Below are positions 1 through 11,866 of a stretch of 64,000 bases of DNA, one piece after another (within the stretch, counting starts at the first letter, position 1; each line of letters opens with the position of its first letter). The position numbers and the translations under genes are program-made. Source of the DNA: Pyrenopolyporus hunteri (lineage: Eukaryota > Ascomycota > Sordariomycetes > Xylariales > Hypoxylaceae). The notes beneath the pieces were generated by a model that did not search any database, was not told the origin of the DNA, and worked only from the letters and a program-made list of their open reading frames with translations. The stretch covers positions 1,054,001-1,118,000 of the forward strand of contig CADCXC010000009.1 of assembly GCA_902806595.1 (NCBI GenBank). Reading direction: 5' to 3'.

Positions 1-3000
1 CACACAGTTTTCTCATCAATCACGCCGGATTGTTGAGCGGAAACGAGGCCACCGAGGAAGTTGACAGCCTCCCGAGCATGGCGCTGTAGGTATGCCGGGT
101 TAATGGGTTCGCCGTCAAGGAGTTTACCGTAAAGAGGAGAGATGACCGGGATCTTGGGCTGCTGGAAGCGCACAGAGCGGGCCAGATTCCCGAAATCGGC
201 TAGGATGGGCTCTACTTGGGCAGAGTGGAAAGCGAAGGGCACCTTCAGTTGAGTACACTTGAAGCCCGCACCATCTAGCTGCTCGGCGATTTCGGAGATT
301 TCAGTAGATGTTCCACTGAGAACCGTCTCCCGAGGGCCATTGATACAGGCGGTATTAGTCGTAGACGCACGGTCACCAAGCGCCTCTGTTACAGTCTCGA
401 CGGATCCTTGGACGGCCAACATTGCGTGAGTGCCTGCCGTGCATTTCTCAACCAGAAGTTGGGCCCGGGCACCAACGAGGTAGATTGTGTCGCTGGCAGA
501 TAGGACGCCAGCAACGTTAAGCGCAGCATATTCGCCCAAGCTGTGGCCTAGTACAGCGCTGGGCTGAATGCCCCAGGAAACCCAGAGCTTGGCGAGAGCC
601 ATCTCGAAGGATGCCAAACCGAGTTGGACAACGACGGGAGATAGTTTCTGTACCTCGGGCTCGCTACCGTCGATAAGAGGGAGGAAAGATGGGAAGCCAT
701 GGATACGGGCAAGTTGATCATATTCATTGATGGCCTGGCGGAATATTGAGTAATGAGCATAAAGGTCCCTCCCAAGACCAGCGTAGTGGGAGCCCTGGCC
801 GGTGAATAGGAAGGCCACCTTGGGTTGCTCAGGAGAGACGGGTACGAAGTTGGACTTGAGGCGCTCCTTGATCGCTTCTTGGGCCTCGGCCAAGCTAGAA
901 GCTGTTACATTCATGCGCCAGTAGTGTTGAATTCTGCGAGCCGTGGTCGTATACGCTACGTGGGAGACGGAAGTAGAGGGATTCTCCTCCATCCACTTGA
1001 CGAGGTTCTCCGCATTTCGGATCATAGCCGCCTTTGACTTGGCAGTGACGGTGATGACATGCTGGCTGCGAGGATCTACAGTGGCAGTCTTGTAGCGAGG
1101 ACCATCTTCAAGTAGAAGACCGGTGTTGCCACCAGCCGCACTGAAGTTGTTAACAAAAACACGCCTAGGCTTCCCATCCTTTCGAACGAAGGGTGTCTTG
1201 TGGAAGGCGATGTTGACGCCGCGCTCACCAAGGTCTGTCGGGAAGGTCTTGTTGATCTCCTTCTTAATCCCAATGTGTGGCGGGATCGCATTTTTCTTTA
1301 GCATCATCAAGACCTTAATCAGCGCGGTTACACCAGAGGCGGCTTCGCCGTGGCCGACATTTGCCTTGACGGCGCCGAGATAAAGAGGCCTATCTATAGG
1401 CCTATGTCGGTTGGCTGGGGCAAAGACATCTGTGACGGAAACCATTTCTGTACCGTCACCAGCCTGAGTTCCCGTGCCATGCATCTCGACGTAGTCCACG
1501 TCGAGCGGATCTACACCAGCATCGTCTAAGATGGACGAAGATAGAATGGACTGTGTTGGCCCATGGGGATGCGTGATAGAAATGGCATCGGCGGAATGGT
1601 TGGTCTGCGTCTCTAAGATCACCGCCAATATGTTGTCTTTATCTGCCAACGCATCATCGAGCCGCTTCACGATTACGGAAGCGCAAGCATCAGCTCGGCA
1701 ATAGCCATCCGCGTCATTGTCGAAGGTGTTACAATTGTGCTCCTTGGACAAGAATTGGCCGCGGCTTAAACCGGCAAAAATATCCGAGTTCGTCATACAA
1801 GAGAGGCCGCCTACGACAGCAGTATCGCACTCCTTCGCCCGCAAGGCGGTACAGGCTACTTGAAGTGCCGCCGCGCTGGACGAGCAAGCGGTGTCAATAC
1901 TCAAACTAGGCCCGCTGAACCCAAAATGATAATTGATCCTCCCTGGCCCGAAAGCGCGCACACCGCCGGTGATGAAGTATGTATCTACTTCCTGGGCGGC
2001 GTTGATCTCACGCCAGTCGTCGGACGTCTGGCCGTAGAAGGTACCAATACGGTCCAACTTTGTGGACGGCGTCCGGTTCGGCACGTAACCAGACATCTCA
2101 AGAGCCTCGTACGCAGTGGTCAGGGCTAGACGTTGCATCGGATCAGTTTGGAAAGCTTCCCGAGGCGACATGTTAAAGAAGCGGGGATCGAAGTGGCCGG
2201 GGTTCTCAATCCAATTCCCGTAAGGTGTGTGGCTGGTGTTTATCGCTTTTCCGGTCGGATCGTAATGGCTGTCGACCGGGAACCGATCAGCTGGAACAAC
2301 CCGGTGGGCGTCAATGCCCCTTTCGAGGAGTTCCCAGAGGGCTTCGTGGCTGGCCGAATCTGGAAAGCGACCTGCCATACCGACTATAGCCAATTTGCAG
2401 TTGCCCACAGATCCATGGTTCCCAATTGAGGTCGCCGTGGTCTCACGAGAGATTTGTGGAGGTGGTCGAAGTACCACTTCCGCCTTTGTCTGCGACTTTA
2501 GCACGTTGGCCAACGTGCTGGCCGCCTGAGTCGGACCATACGGAATCACCAGGATTCGTGATCCCTTGAAGCCCCGCGCTTCGTTAGCGTTGCCGCTCAG
2601 AGCCTTGTGGAATATTAAAGGCTCATTCAAAATTTCATGAACCACGGCTGTGAGGAGGGCCTTCGTGTCGGTCTCTGGAAACGGCGCGCCAGTGACGGTG
2701 GATATAACAACGCTTCGAGGCTTTGACCCGGCAAGAGCCGCTGTGACAACCTCATCATCGAGTCGAAGCATGTCCTTAATGTCCACTGATCCATTCAAAT
2801 GCTTCGCATGATAAGGGCCGTATACGGGTATGGCGGTTGGCCTCGACTCGAAAAGATCCTTGCTAAATAAAGACCGCAGCGTTGCTGGCGGACCAGATAT
2901 GGCAATGTTATTGGCGGAAACCGCGCTCACGTACGCGTGAGACGCCTGAGAAATCCCCTTTTGAAGAATTAGACGCGGCGAAAGGTAGTATGCACCGGAT

Positions 3001-3654
3001 TATCTTACTTCTGATCTATGAAATTCCGCAAGAATGGACTTCGCCTCCGTCTCCTTTGCGGCAGGTAGAACGTACGTCCAGCTCTCCGACTCTTCAGTCG
3101 AAGGGGCTAATCTCTCTGCTAATGAAGCCACATGAGATCCTGTTCTAAACGCCATTAAGACTACTTGAACAGCGATCGGGAGGAGCGTCGAAAGCGAGTA
3201 GCTCGAGGCGATGGCAGTCGCGGCGAAGAGTCCGGTACAAAGCCCGGAGAGCTTCGTGTTCCTGTGGTCGGTCACATCTTCGTACTCCTTTTCGGAGCGA
3301 CTAGTTCACCGTGTCAGTAAGGGTCTATGGCCAAAGGGTCTCGCCCAGGCTGTCATACTCTATGTAATGTCCGAGTTGGGCTACACATAACAATGCGCTG
3401 TCGATCCCGGGGAATTTCTGTTTTTGTTGGTGGTATCTTTCGTTTAGTTGTTGTAGTGTTCGAAAGACTGGGATTTTACGGCGTTCTTCCCGAGGCAGTC
3501 GGTCTATCTCATTTCTTAGAGCATCGCCAGCTCTCCTCAGAAACTCCTTCGATAGAACACTCGGGTTCCCTCGTCTGTAGAAGTCGGCCAAGAAGCCGTG
3601 GGTGTCGAGGGACTGATCCCCAAAGAGCAAGAATGACATCTGGTCCGCCATCAT
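1..3654 (-). CDS. Non-reducing polyketide synthase (SAT-KS-AT visible), C-terminal part beyond the left edge
   Basis: Iterative type I PKS that would build an aromatic polyketide from acetyl/malonyl-CoA. Exons on the minus strand are 3654-3359, 3300-3009 and 2957 to the left edge, with introns of 58 and 51 nt. The SAT domain spans about residues 1-370, with GLCTG (Cys codon at 3237-3239) and a later YGPYHAKH histidine. The ketosynthase follows with DTACSSS (Cys codon 1884-1886), HGTGTQAGD and NVGHGEAASG. The acyltransferase has GQGSHY and GHSLGEY (Ser codon 540-542). The frame is open to position 1, so all visible domains look functional. PT, ACP and any TE or methyltransferase domain lie outside the window and the product cannot be deduced. 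A SAT domain identifies the non-reducing class. No tailoring gene lies beside it on this side, so any cluster extends leftwards. Confidence 0.93.
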
Positions 3655-4810
3655 GTCTGTGATGTGTTGCGGCTGGTCCTGTTTGTTGATTACAATATAA
3701 TTTCAAGCCCAGAGCGCCGGCCGAGGTGTCTTTGACACATATATATATGTCTATATCAGATCAACAGGACAAGGGGTTGCATGAAGCTAGACTGAACTAA
3801 ATATAACACCAGAACAGTGTCTAGTCTCATGTGTGATATCTACCTACCATTGTACCACAGGCGTTACGACTATAAGCCACGAGGGGGTGTACAGAGGGAA
3901 AGTGTGAACTCACCCCCTTTAACATCCCATACAGGACCTCTTCCATTAGTCCGGCGTCATTCGACTCTCGGTGACCGAAGGTTCATGGAAGATAAGCATT
4001 ATATTTCCATTTTAGGAGGTAGTGATAGGATGATAGAGCTGTGACCTAGCTGAGGTGGCTATTCCATGTCTTGTCCGAAGGGTACGGGTCGCGATAAGAG
4101 GTAAACCGCAACATATCGACCTCCTTTTTTTTTTTATCTATTTTTTATTCTGGACTGAATAGTTCCACAAGTGGCAGCATAGTCCAATTCAATAGCTATT
4201 GCACACCTAGGTAACCTGGCTAATGGACCCGTATTGTTCGGGAAAATATTGTTTCTGCTACCCTGAGTAACTTGGGGCTCCCTTACACGTGCTAATAATG
4301 AAACCTCCCTGGAGCATCTGACACAAAGGGTACAGCATCTGGGAAACTATGTGAGGGAAGGCTGTATATTCTCTTCTTCCGGGTATTCGAATGAATTGTT
4401 GCTAATCTTACCTGGGCGGCAGACGGTGGGTCACTGATCGTTGACCGTTGGGGATGTCCGCCGAGAAGTGCAGCACAAGTAAGCTTTGGATGCACGCCAG
4501 GACGGAAGAGAATGAGAGAACCTGTACCATATTCAGTAAATCCCCGCCACGAGAATAAGAAAAAATGAAAAGGGAATATTTGTAATAGGGCGAATGAGGT
4601 CAAGCCCACTGTAAAGGAATCGCCGTGTCTCACCGAATAAGAATGATCCACGGTACTGGCGCCACCGTCCGTACGTGCAAGTGATGGATAGCGACCCGTC
4701 CGCCTCCAGGCGCATCCGACCTGAAAACCCCGGTCGTGCCATGTCGATGCCGGTTATGTAGACATGTATGTATGCCTCTACTTTCCCCTCATTAAGGTAT
4801 TACCGATACA

Positions 4811-4840
4811 CAGCGATGCTAGCCACAGCGATGCTAGCCG
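4811..4840. repeat. Tandem 15-bp duplication
   Basis: Two adjacent near-identical copies of cagcgatgctagcca, at 4811-4825 and 4826-4840, differing only at the last base. It lies in intergenic DNA and no function is apparent. Confidence 0.85.
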
Positions 4841-5173
4841 GCAGGGCGCCAGCAGAAGCGCAAAGGAGCCGCATCAGAACCTTTCTCGATAGAGCTTAGT
4901 CCAGATCAAACATCTCGAAGGTCGGTTTATCTGAAGGCTAACGCCTATACACCCACCACTAACGAATACATACCTACCTAGGTAGGTAGGTGCTCAGGTT
5001 AGCGGGTAGGCAGGTAGGTACCTGACTATAGGTAAGGTATTGAGTTGAGTACGACCGAGACTATGCTATAATGTCTTGCGATGACATCCAGGAGCACACA
5101 ATGTGTACAATGTCTCTCGCCACTGTCTCGGAATTCCATATAACCAAAGGGAACTTAAGGTACTCTGGCATGT

Positions 5174-5221
5174 GCATGGGTATGGGTATGGGCATGGGCA
5201 TGGGCGTGGGCGTGGGTGTGG
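5174..5221. repeat. ATGGG(T/C) hexamer microsatellite
   Basis: About eight consecutive hexamer units of the form ATGGGT, ATGGGC or GTGGGC. They are G-rich on the plus strand. The open frames over it (Met-Gly on one strand, His-Ala/Thr on the other) are repeat artefacts. Confidence 0.9.
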
Positions 5222-5476
5222 ACTCTTCTCAACCATGCCTGTCCATAGGCCTGGCCTGACCATACACACTCATCGCCTCTAAGTATATTATTTAGACGAT
5301 GACCTGCAGCGGCATGCCGGTATCCACGGACTAAGCCTAGCCATTTTAAGAAGTGGCGTAGGGGTTTCAGCATGATAATATAGAATGCCAGACTTAGACT
5401 CTAGCTTTGGCGTTGTCCGTGAGGGCTGGGAAGTCTCTGACATATCGGCTTGAATTGTCAGGGTCGAAATAGGAGC

Positions 5477-5595
5477 AAAAAAAAGAGAAGAAAGAGAAAA
5501 AAAAGAAAAAAAAGAAAAAAGAAAAAAGAAAATGAGGTCCAGGTCGCGTCTTTTTGGGCTTTGAACAGGGAAGAGAAAAAGAAGAAAAGAAATGT
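5477..5595. repeat. Purine-only A/AAG low-complexity tract
   Basis: Runs of A broken by single G on the plus strand, with a second smaller block after 5570. The lysine-rich frame over it is an artefact of composition. Confidence 0.85.
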
Positions 5596-5930
5596 GGGCT
5601 TCAGCCTCGGTTTGCAGTTATATCTGATTATCTGGATATGTGCGCTAGATTAGCATAATTATAGGGGCGTCCTAAGCTTCGGATGAAAATACATGCAATC
5701 TAGCATAAATCGATACCCGCGAACTGTGCCACACCTAGTATGGATTGTATTTGACTCGACACCAAGGTTCCATCTAGCATAGGTAGGACAGTGTATATTA
5801 CTATTACCTCCCTGGAAACCAATAGCTGGGATCTCTGGCATTTTTATTTTATTAAGAGACCAGGTCGGTAGGTATGTACCTGTTCAGGGGAGCTCTTAGG
5901 GAGCATAACTCCCACATGTATAAATATATA

Positions 5931-6085
5931 TCTTAGGTACCTAGGTACCAGGTACTTAGGTACGTATCCGTCCGGTCCTCATCCGGTCCTCTTAGTGGCC
6001 GGGGCAACGTTATTCCAGCCCCCGAATAGGGATCCCTTGCCTTAGGTTTCTTGGGTACATAAGTATCTAGGTACCTAGGTATCAT
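5931..6085. repeat. Cluster of AvrII-core palindromes (TACCTAGGTA type)
   Basis: Repeated overlapping taggtacctaggtacc units near 5933-5965 and again near 6064-6083. The same motif recurs throughout the non-coding part of the window. It could be a dispersed short repeat or a protein-binding site; the sequence alone does not decide. Confidence 0.7.
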
Positions 6086-8517
6086 GTCCAGCGCGCCACG
6101 TGAGATAGACCAGGTACCAAAAAAACTCCGTAAGTCCAAGTCCGTCCTCTCTCTCTCTGCGGATAACTTCACAATCCACAAGCCCTCATCTTACAAATCC
6201 ATGATACGCCTCGAAAATCCTTCGATATAAGCAGTTCCCATACCTTGGATATCCGCGGGATTCGCGCCGCCATGTAATCATTTCCCCCAATCTCGAAAGA
6301 TCATTCCCTAGAACGTGCTATAATGCGCATAAACCCAGACCCTAAGACCGTTGACTACCTATCTTACTCCCTCTCATGAGCTCAGCCAGTGGCCTTGCTG
6401 CTTATTGAATCTGACGACTTCGATACCATCATCGCCGCGATGATGTAGGCCACCACTCCGGGAGGAGACCCTCATCCGAACTTTTCTATTATGCCCTTGA
6501 ACGGGGATGTGGCCAATATGATTGGCGTTTGGAAGCCTTGGTATGGCCGCCTCCACTAGGTGGTCACTACCGGACCTCCGGTCGATTATCGTACAGAATT
6601 CAGGCCAGATACCCTGAGCCGAATTCACCATGCAAGCCGACTACCTAACAGAGCTCTATCATTCAGGGTGAGACGTGATACAGCACCGCTTAGTTCTGTA
6701 CCATTCTGCTAGTGCCTCATGCACGTCCCATGCTTCTGCTAACGAAGCCGCACCCGTTGGCCTGGTTCTGTCGAAGGCTCAGCGGGCCGACGAATAGATG
6801 TGACCTGCATGGAGGCATGCTCGAATCTTGCGGGATACCTATACTCCCTTAACTTCTCCGCGTCCAATCTAATGGGTCACTAGGTAAGCTACCTAGTCCC
6901 AGCCGCATTGGACGGCTCGGCCGTGGGCTAGAGGCCAGCTACCGAGACCCTACGTTCGCCTTCTAACGCATTATTTTTCGCAACTGATTTCGCTACAATC
7001 GAAAGTCTCTTATCTCTCGGAGTCGGCGAGATTCATGTAGGCAAGATCTCGCCGACGGCCATCTACGAAACTCCATCGTGTATACCTTGGTATCATCGTA
7101 CCCTGGGATAATATATCTTATGTCATACGGGAACAGCTAATCTATCAGCCCATAATTCATCACGCTATATTACCATGTCATCTAGTATTCTAAGGTTTCC
7201 TTTCTCCTTTCAGGGGCATGAAACCGTGCCGACGGCAGGCCAAGGAATGCGCCCGGCAATTATCCGCAACTTAATCGAGCTAGATTTTTGGCTTGACGAT
7301 ACGATCCAGCCATCAACTAGAGTTTGGAGGACGGGTGCGATGCACCCGGCTTCCAGTTATATCTCAACATTTGGTACTCTGCTGATGCGCGGGGCCAAAG
7401 GTATCACGCAGAGTTAATCTAACCCTCGTATCGGCGTTCGAGATGGTGCCCTCCACCCTCTCCGCGACCCTTCATGCCCGTCTCGGCTCGGACCAAGGGA
7501 ACCCTAGTTTGCTGATGTCGTTGATACTGGGTATCTTATTCCCGTGACGTCCTCAGATAGCCCCCCTTCTAGAGTGCCGAATTCTGCAGCCCGACTTATC
7601 GTAGGCAGAGAAATAGAATGCTGAGTTAAGCATAAGCTGAGAAGAGATCTCGTGTAACGACATGCGACAATTAGAATATCGACGTCCAGTCCCACGTAAA
7701 GGGGCGCTTCGGCGAGCTTAATATCCCTTTCCACGGAGCTGAAACTAGGTACCTAGTGTACCGTCGGTCATAAGGCTGACAAGTGTTCTTCCACCAGTAA
7801 CAATCTCCGTCCCGCGAATCTAACGACGAACAGAGTTTCAGTCAGCGTCGCCTCAATCGCAGTGTTGCTGACAAAAGCTAACGAGGCCACAGCCCGGGGC
7901 CACCGGCGATAGTAATGATAGAGGTTACCTAGCTAGAGCTTATAGGAGGTAATCGAAGTACGGGGATATGGCAAACGCAGCATCAAAGCTCTCATACAGT
8001 ACAGTCTAAGCGCGCGGCCGCGATGCTTAACTCGAAGGAGCTGAATCCTCGTCAATGGCAAGTATTTCAAAATGCACACCTCACGTAACAAAGTGTTTGA
8101 TTCAGCATCTAGGTAAAATATCCGACTAGCCAGGCGTGCTGAGAGTTAGTTTCAATGCCCGTAGTGCTGATATCCGACGGCAGGTTTGAATTCTTAAAAC
8201 TTCACATGAGCAGCCCGCCCCCCGGCCAGCCCAACTACCCGCTAGACCAACCCCATATACCTAGCAAACTATCACCTCGAAACGACAAAAAGCAGATTCT
8301 CCAGGCATATCTAGCTATACCTTAAGAATTGCTCAGCGAAGCAATACAAGCCGTTAAATGACAGCGCATATCACCGTCAACATATAGTAGCACTATAACG
8401 GCGCCTTACGCCGTTTGACTCAAACAACTGCCGTAGGGAATCAAGGGAACCCTTTATTCCTATATTCGGTATTTCAAACCGAAACTCCGAACCGCGGCGC
8501 TCGCCTGCGTTATCTTT

Positions 8518-10408
8518 TCAGCTCGTCCCGTTGTACAGAGAACTAGGCGGTCAACGTCAGCACCTAATTCTTACGCGGGTCTAGGCCCGGCGAGACTCAC
8601 CCAGTATAAGTAGTAGGGGGCACGGTGATGAAGCCATCAGTGTCATCCCAGTCCTCATTTCCGGCAGCATTCCCCGTAGTAGGTATTCCCATAGCAGCGC
8701 AAGCGTCTAGGTGGTCCTGGGGAATCGTATAGTTGCGCAGCTTGTCGGGGGCCTCGATGAGGGTAGCGCTCAAGCCCATCTCGACATGCCACTCGACGTG
8801 GCAATGAAACAAGAAAACCCCCGGGTTATCCGCCTTGATGCGAAATACTGCATACGACTTAGGGTTCACAGCCACCGTGTCCCGCCTCGGTGGCACGCCG
8901 TTAAGCGAGACATCAGCACTCCAATTCCCCGACTGACTTGGAGGGCGTGCTAGAACTTGGAACTGGTGCCCATGGAGATGGAAGGGGTGGATAGCGTCAT
9001 TGTGATTATTCACAACTATCTCCAGGATGTCGCCGTATTCCACAACGAAGGCATTTACCTGACCGTACGCCTCGGTCTGCACGTTGTCGTCTCCTAATGA
9101 AGCTGCGGAATACAGCGCCGGTACTTTCTGCGCGATGTAAGTCGTTTCATTAAAACAAGCCCTGGGATAATCGTTGACGTCGTAGCAGTAATCGAAGTTC
9201 AACACTAACTGCTTGTCAACCGGACCGTAAGCGCTCTCGTTATCGTGAGGCTGGAAAGTCGTGTCGTCGAAGGGCTCAAACGTCTGAACGGTGAGAGATC
9301 CGCTTGTGTCCTTCTCCGAGTCGGTCACCAGCATCCCCGTAACGTTGAATGGATATAAGATGGGCCTCGGGGGGTTCTTATCCGCAAAGTCTTCGTTTAC
9401 GTCCAAAGCCACCAAATACGGGTAATTCCGGTCGGCGTCTTTAGGGATGCTTATCAAGACATCGAACCGCTGAGCAGCAGATATACGCAACTGCTGCACG
9501 GCTTGCCTTTCCACGTACGACGCATCTATCGCTATAACATCCATATCGAAGGAGTCGAACTGGATGAATGTAGAGAACATCGCGGACCAGTTAATCATCC
9601 TAATACGATAAGTCTTGCCAGCTTCAACCGAAATGTGACCGTCGGTTCCGTCGTTGACGATAGTACTGTTAGGGAGCGGAGGTGCGAATTGTGTGTTATT
9701 AGGATTGATCATCGCGTCCATGAGTGTGGGTGTTTGGTCCCGATACCTAAGCAGTACGTAAGTAAATTTACGAAACTTCCTTATTATAGTATATGCTCAG
9801 GCTTACCAGTCAGAAAGAGTAAGGATGATTTCTTCATCATAATCATCTTTATAGGGGTCGTCTGGGTCATGGATGATGAGCGGGCCGCGAAGACCATCAG
9901 GATACTGTCCCATGCTGTGGGAATGATCTTTCCCATCATTATCAGTATAAAAGAGCTGTCCAACCGTCGTAACCTCGTCAACTTACACCAGTACGTGCCG
10001 GGGGCATCAGCCTATTCGCATCCGTTATTAGCCTTATCGAATATTATACGTCGGTCGAGCGCTGCTTACATAGAAGTGGTACTTGACAGAATAGTCCGGC
10101 GGTAGGGGACATTGGTTGGTGCCCACGGCACCATCCATGGAATTAGAACTTATTTGGTTGATGCCATGGAAATGAAGGCCAGTGGTCTCATTCCCTAACT
10201 GGTTTCTCAACTGGATACTAACGATATCTCCAACATTAGCTTCAACAGTCGGGCACGGCCAGGCGCCGTTTATCCCGATTATTGGCCTCCCGAATCCATC
10301 TGGGCTGGCGAATATCCAGGTCACATTCCAGTCGTAACTAACAGTCTTTGCCGATGCTCCAGTAACAAGGGCCAACGTGATAACCAATGGATGGCATCCC
10401 CTATGCAT
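8518..10408 (-). CDS. Secreted multicopper oxidase, Fet3/laccase-like
   Basis: Five exons: 10408-10070, 10011-9987, 9927-9807, 9746-8601 and 8542-8518, giving 551 aa. The four introns are 58-60 nt. A signal peptide covers about residues 1-20. All four copper-binding segments are present: HFHGIN (H79, H81), WYHSH (H123, H125), HPFHLHGH and HCHVEWHVEMGL. The residue ten after the type 1 Cys is Leu, typical of high-potential or Fet3-type enzymes. The family oxidises Fe(II) or phenols with four-electron reduction of O2. Unlike Fet3 there is no C-terminal membrane helix, and no Ftr1 permease gene is nearby, so secretion is more likely than membrane iron uptake. The last 25-nt exon is supported by a GTGAGT donor, a GCTGAC branch site and matching intron size. 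Without splicing, the protein would stop at 8597. Confidence 0.88.
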
Positions 10409-11866
10409 CGCGTTTAATGGGAACTCTATGTTGGCCGAGCGAGTCTTTAAGGAGCAAGTATGAGTTTAGAACCCAAGATGAGAGATTTATGACGATGGAG
10501 ATCGAAACACCTGAAGATCAAATGTGTCAGATCAGGTCCTCAGTCGTCCCTTTTAAGGATAATATGATGGCAATATTCGACGGAGAAATATCCATGCCTA
10601 AATACGTCCAGGCGTCTCTACGGAGCAATATGAGAGCCACCACGTACACTCCCCTATCATTCATCTTCGAATAGTTCAAGCTACGAACTCACAAGAGCGG
10701 TTTTGGCGTAGTCCAGCAGGCTACACATGATTTAGAAGATTGGATAAATGTCTATAGGGCTTGAAGGGCTGACGCGTTGACGTTAAAGAAAAAGAAGCAC
10801 GGAATATCGGAAGCGCGATCGTCTCCGATACCCCGGATGTCCGTTGCTGTAGATGCTGCTTGTCGAGGCTCTCGTTACATCGATTAAGAAATAGCATTGC
10901 TAACGCGAATATAAAGCATACAGAGGGAACGGTCGACGGCTTATAACGCTTTTCCGCTTACGCTCAGATCGCCAGAACTGAAAGTAACCAAGGCCATTAG
11001 ACCTGGTAGGCTAGCCAGCCGAGTGTTTCAATAGCCACACTTAGGGTCACCGAAGTTAAGGAGGAACCCAAAAGCATCGAGGGGTAACGTATTTCGACAC
11101 CATAAGGTAAATATGTAATGCGGATCACGGGGATACGGCGCCGTAAACGGAACCTATAGGCGCCGAATATAATGAAATTTGAAGCGATTCTTACACCCAC
11201 TGGAAATGCAACAAGGCAGCCCGGGTAGATGATATCCTTGCATGAATTCAAGATCGTCAAGACATATTTTCGTCACATACCCCAACTTGATTTGCTTGGA
11301 TTGGGGCGGACATTCGTTACCAGAACATTCAGACGTTACTAGTTATCCCACCGGTATAGCGCTACAATTTCTTTGCGTAGGTACCTAGCCATGTGGTAAG
11401 ACCATCTAGCGCTCCCCCCAGGCGCTTAATCTTATTTACCGGGGCCCTTAACATCGTTCATACATCCGGGGTAATAATCTGTTCGATGGTTCTCGCCCTA
11501 CGGGAGCCAGTCGGGTTAACAATGTACGTAGATTGAATCTTCTCTACAGGACAAATTACATGATAGTCGTGCGAAGGCTAACTATATATGCTCATATTAC
11601 ATAGGTATCTCCTAACGTAAATAGTAAGGCGTATAGCGTTGAAACTTTTGCCGTACCGAAGCATCACCAATCTGAGGAAGTTATCCAGATACTTACCCCT
11701 ATTTTCATAAAGCCGTCTTCAGCGCACGAACCAATTCTAAACTCAAATATATCATATTTAAATGTCATTCGCATTCTAAAGTAAGAAGCTACTTATATCG
11801 AGGCAATTGAGACTTCTTCACCTCCATCCGGAAAAAAGGATCCTCAACCAGGAAAGCCCGCAGAAG
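10409..11866. other. Intergenic, multicopper oxidase promoter side
   Basis: Separates the start of the oxidase gene from the 3' end of the beta-galactosidase gene. No supported coding sequence, RNA gene or large repeat was seen. Confidence 0.6.

Larger units (their letters stand above)
3655..8517. other. Gene-free stretch upstream of the PKS
   Basis: No ORF here has recognisable domains or a convincing spliced model. Several 60-120 codon frames exist on both strands but look like chance. The stretch contains a tandem 15-bp duplication, a G-rich hexamer microsatellite, an A/G-rich tract and two clusters of TACCTAGGTA-like palindromes, each listed separately. It includes the PKS promoter next to 3655. 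A decayed gene cannot be excluded between about 6.3 and 7.7 kb. Confidence 0.6.

Noticed and set aside
5066..5373. Met-Gly and His-Ala repeat ORFs
   Set aside because: They are translations of a hexamer microsatellite in several frames, not a protein.
6374..6631. Minus-strand 85-aa frame considered as a relic of a cluster gene
   Set aside because: No motif, no splice partners and no family resemblance that I could defend.
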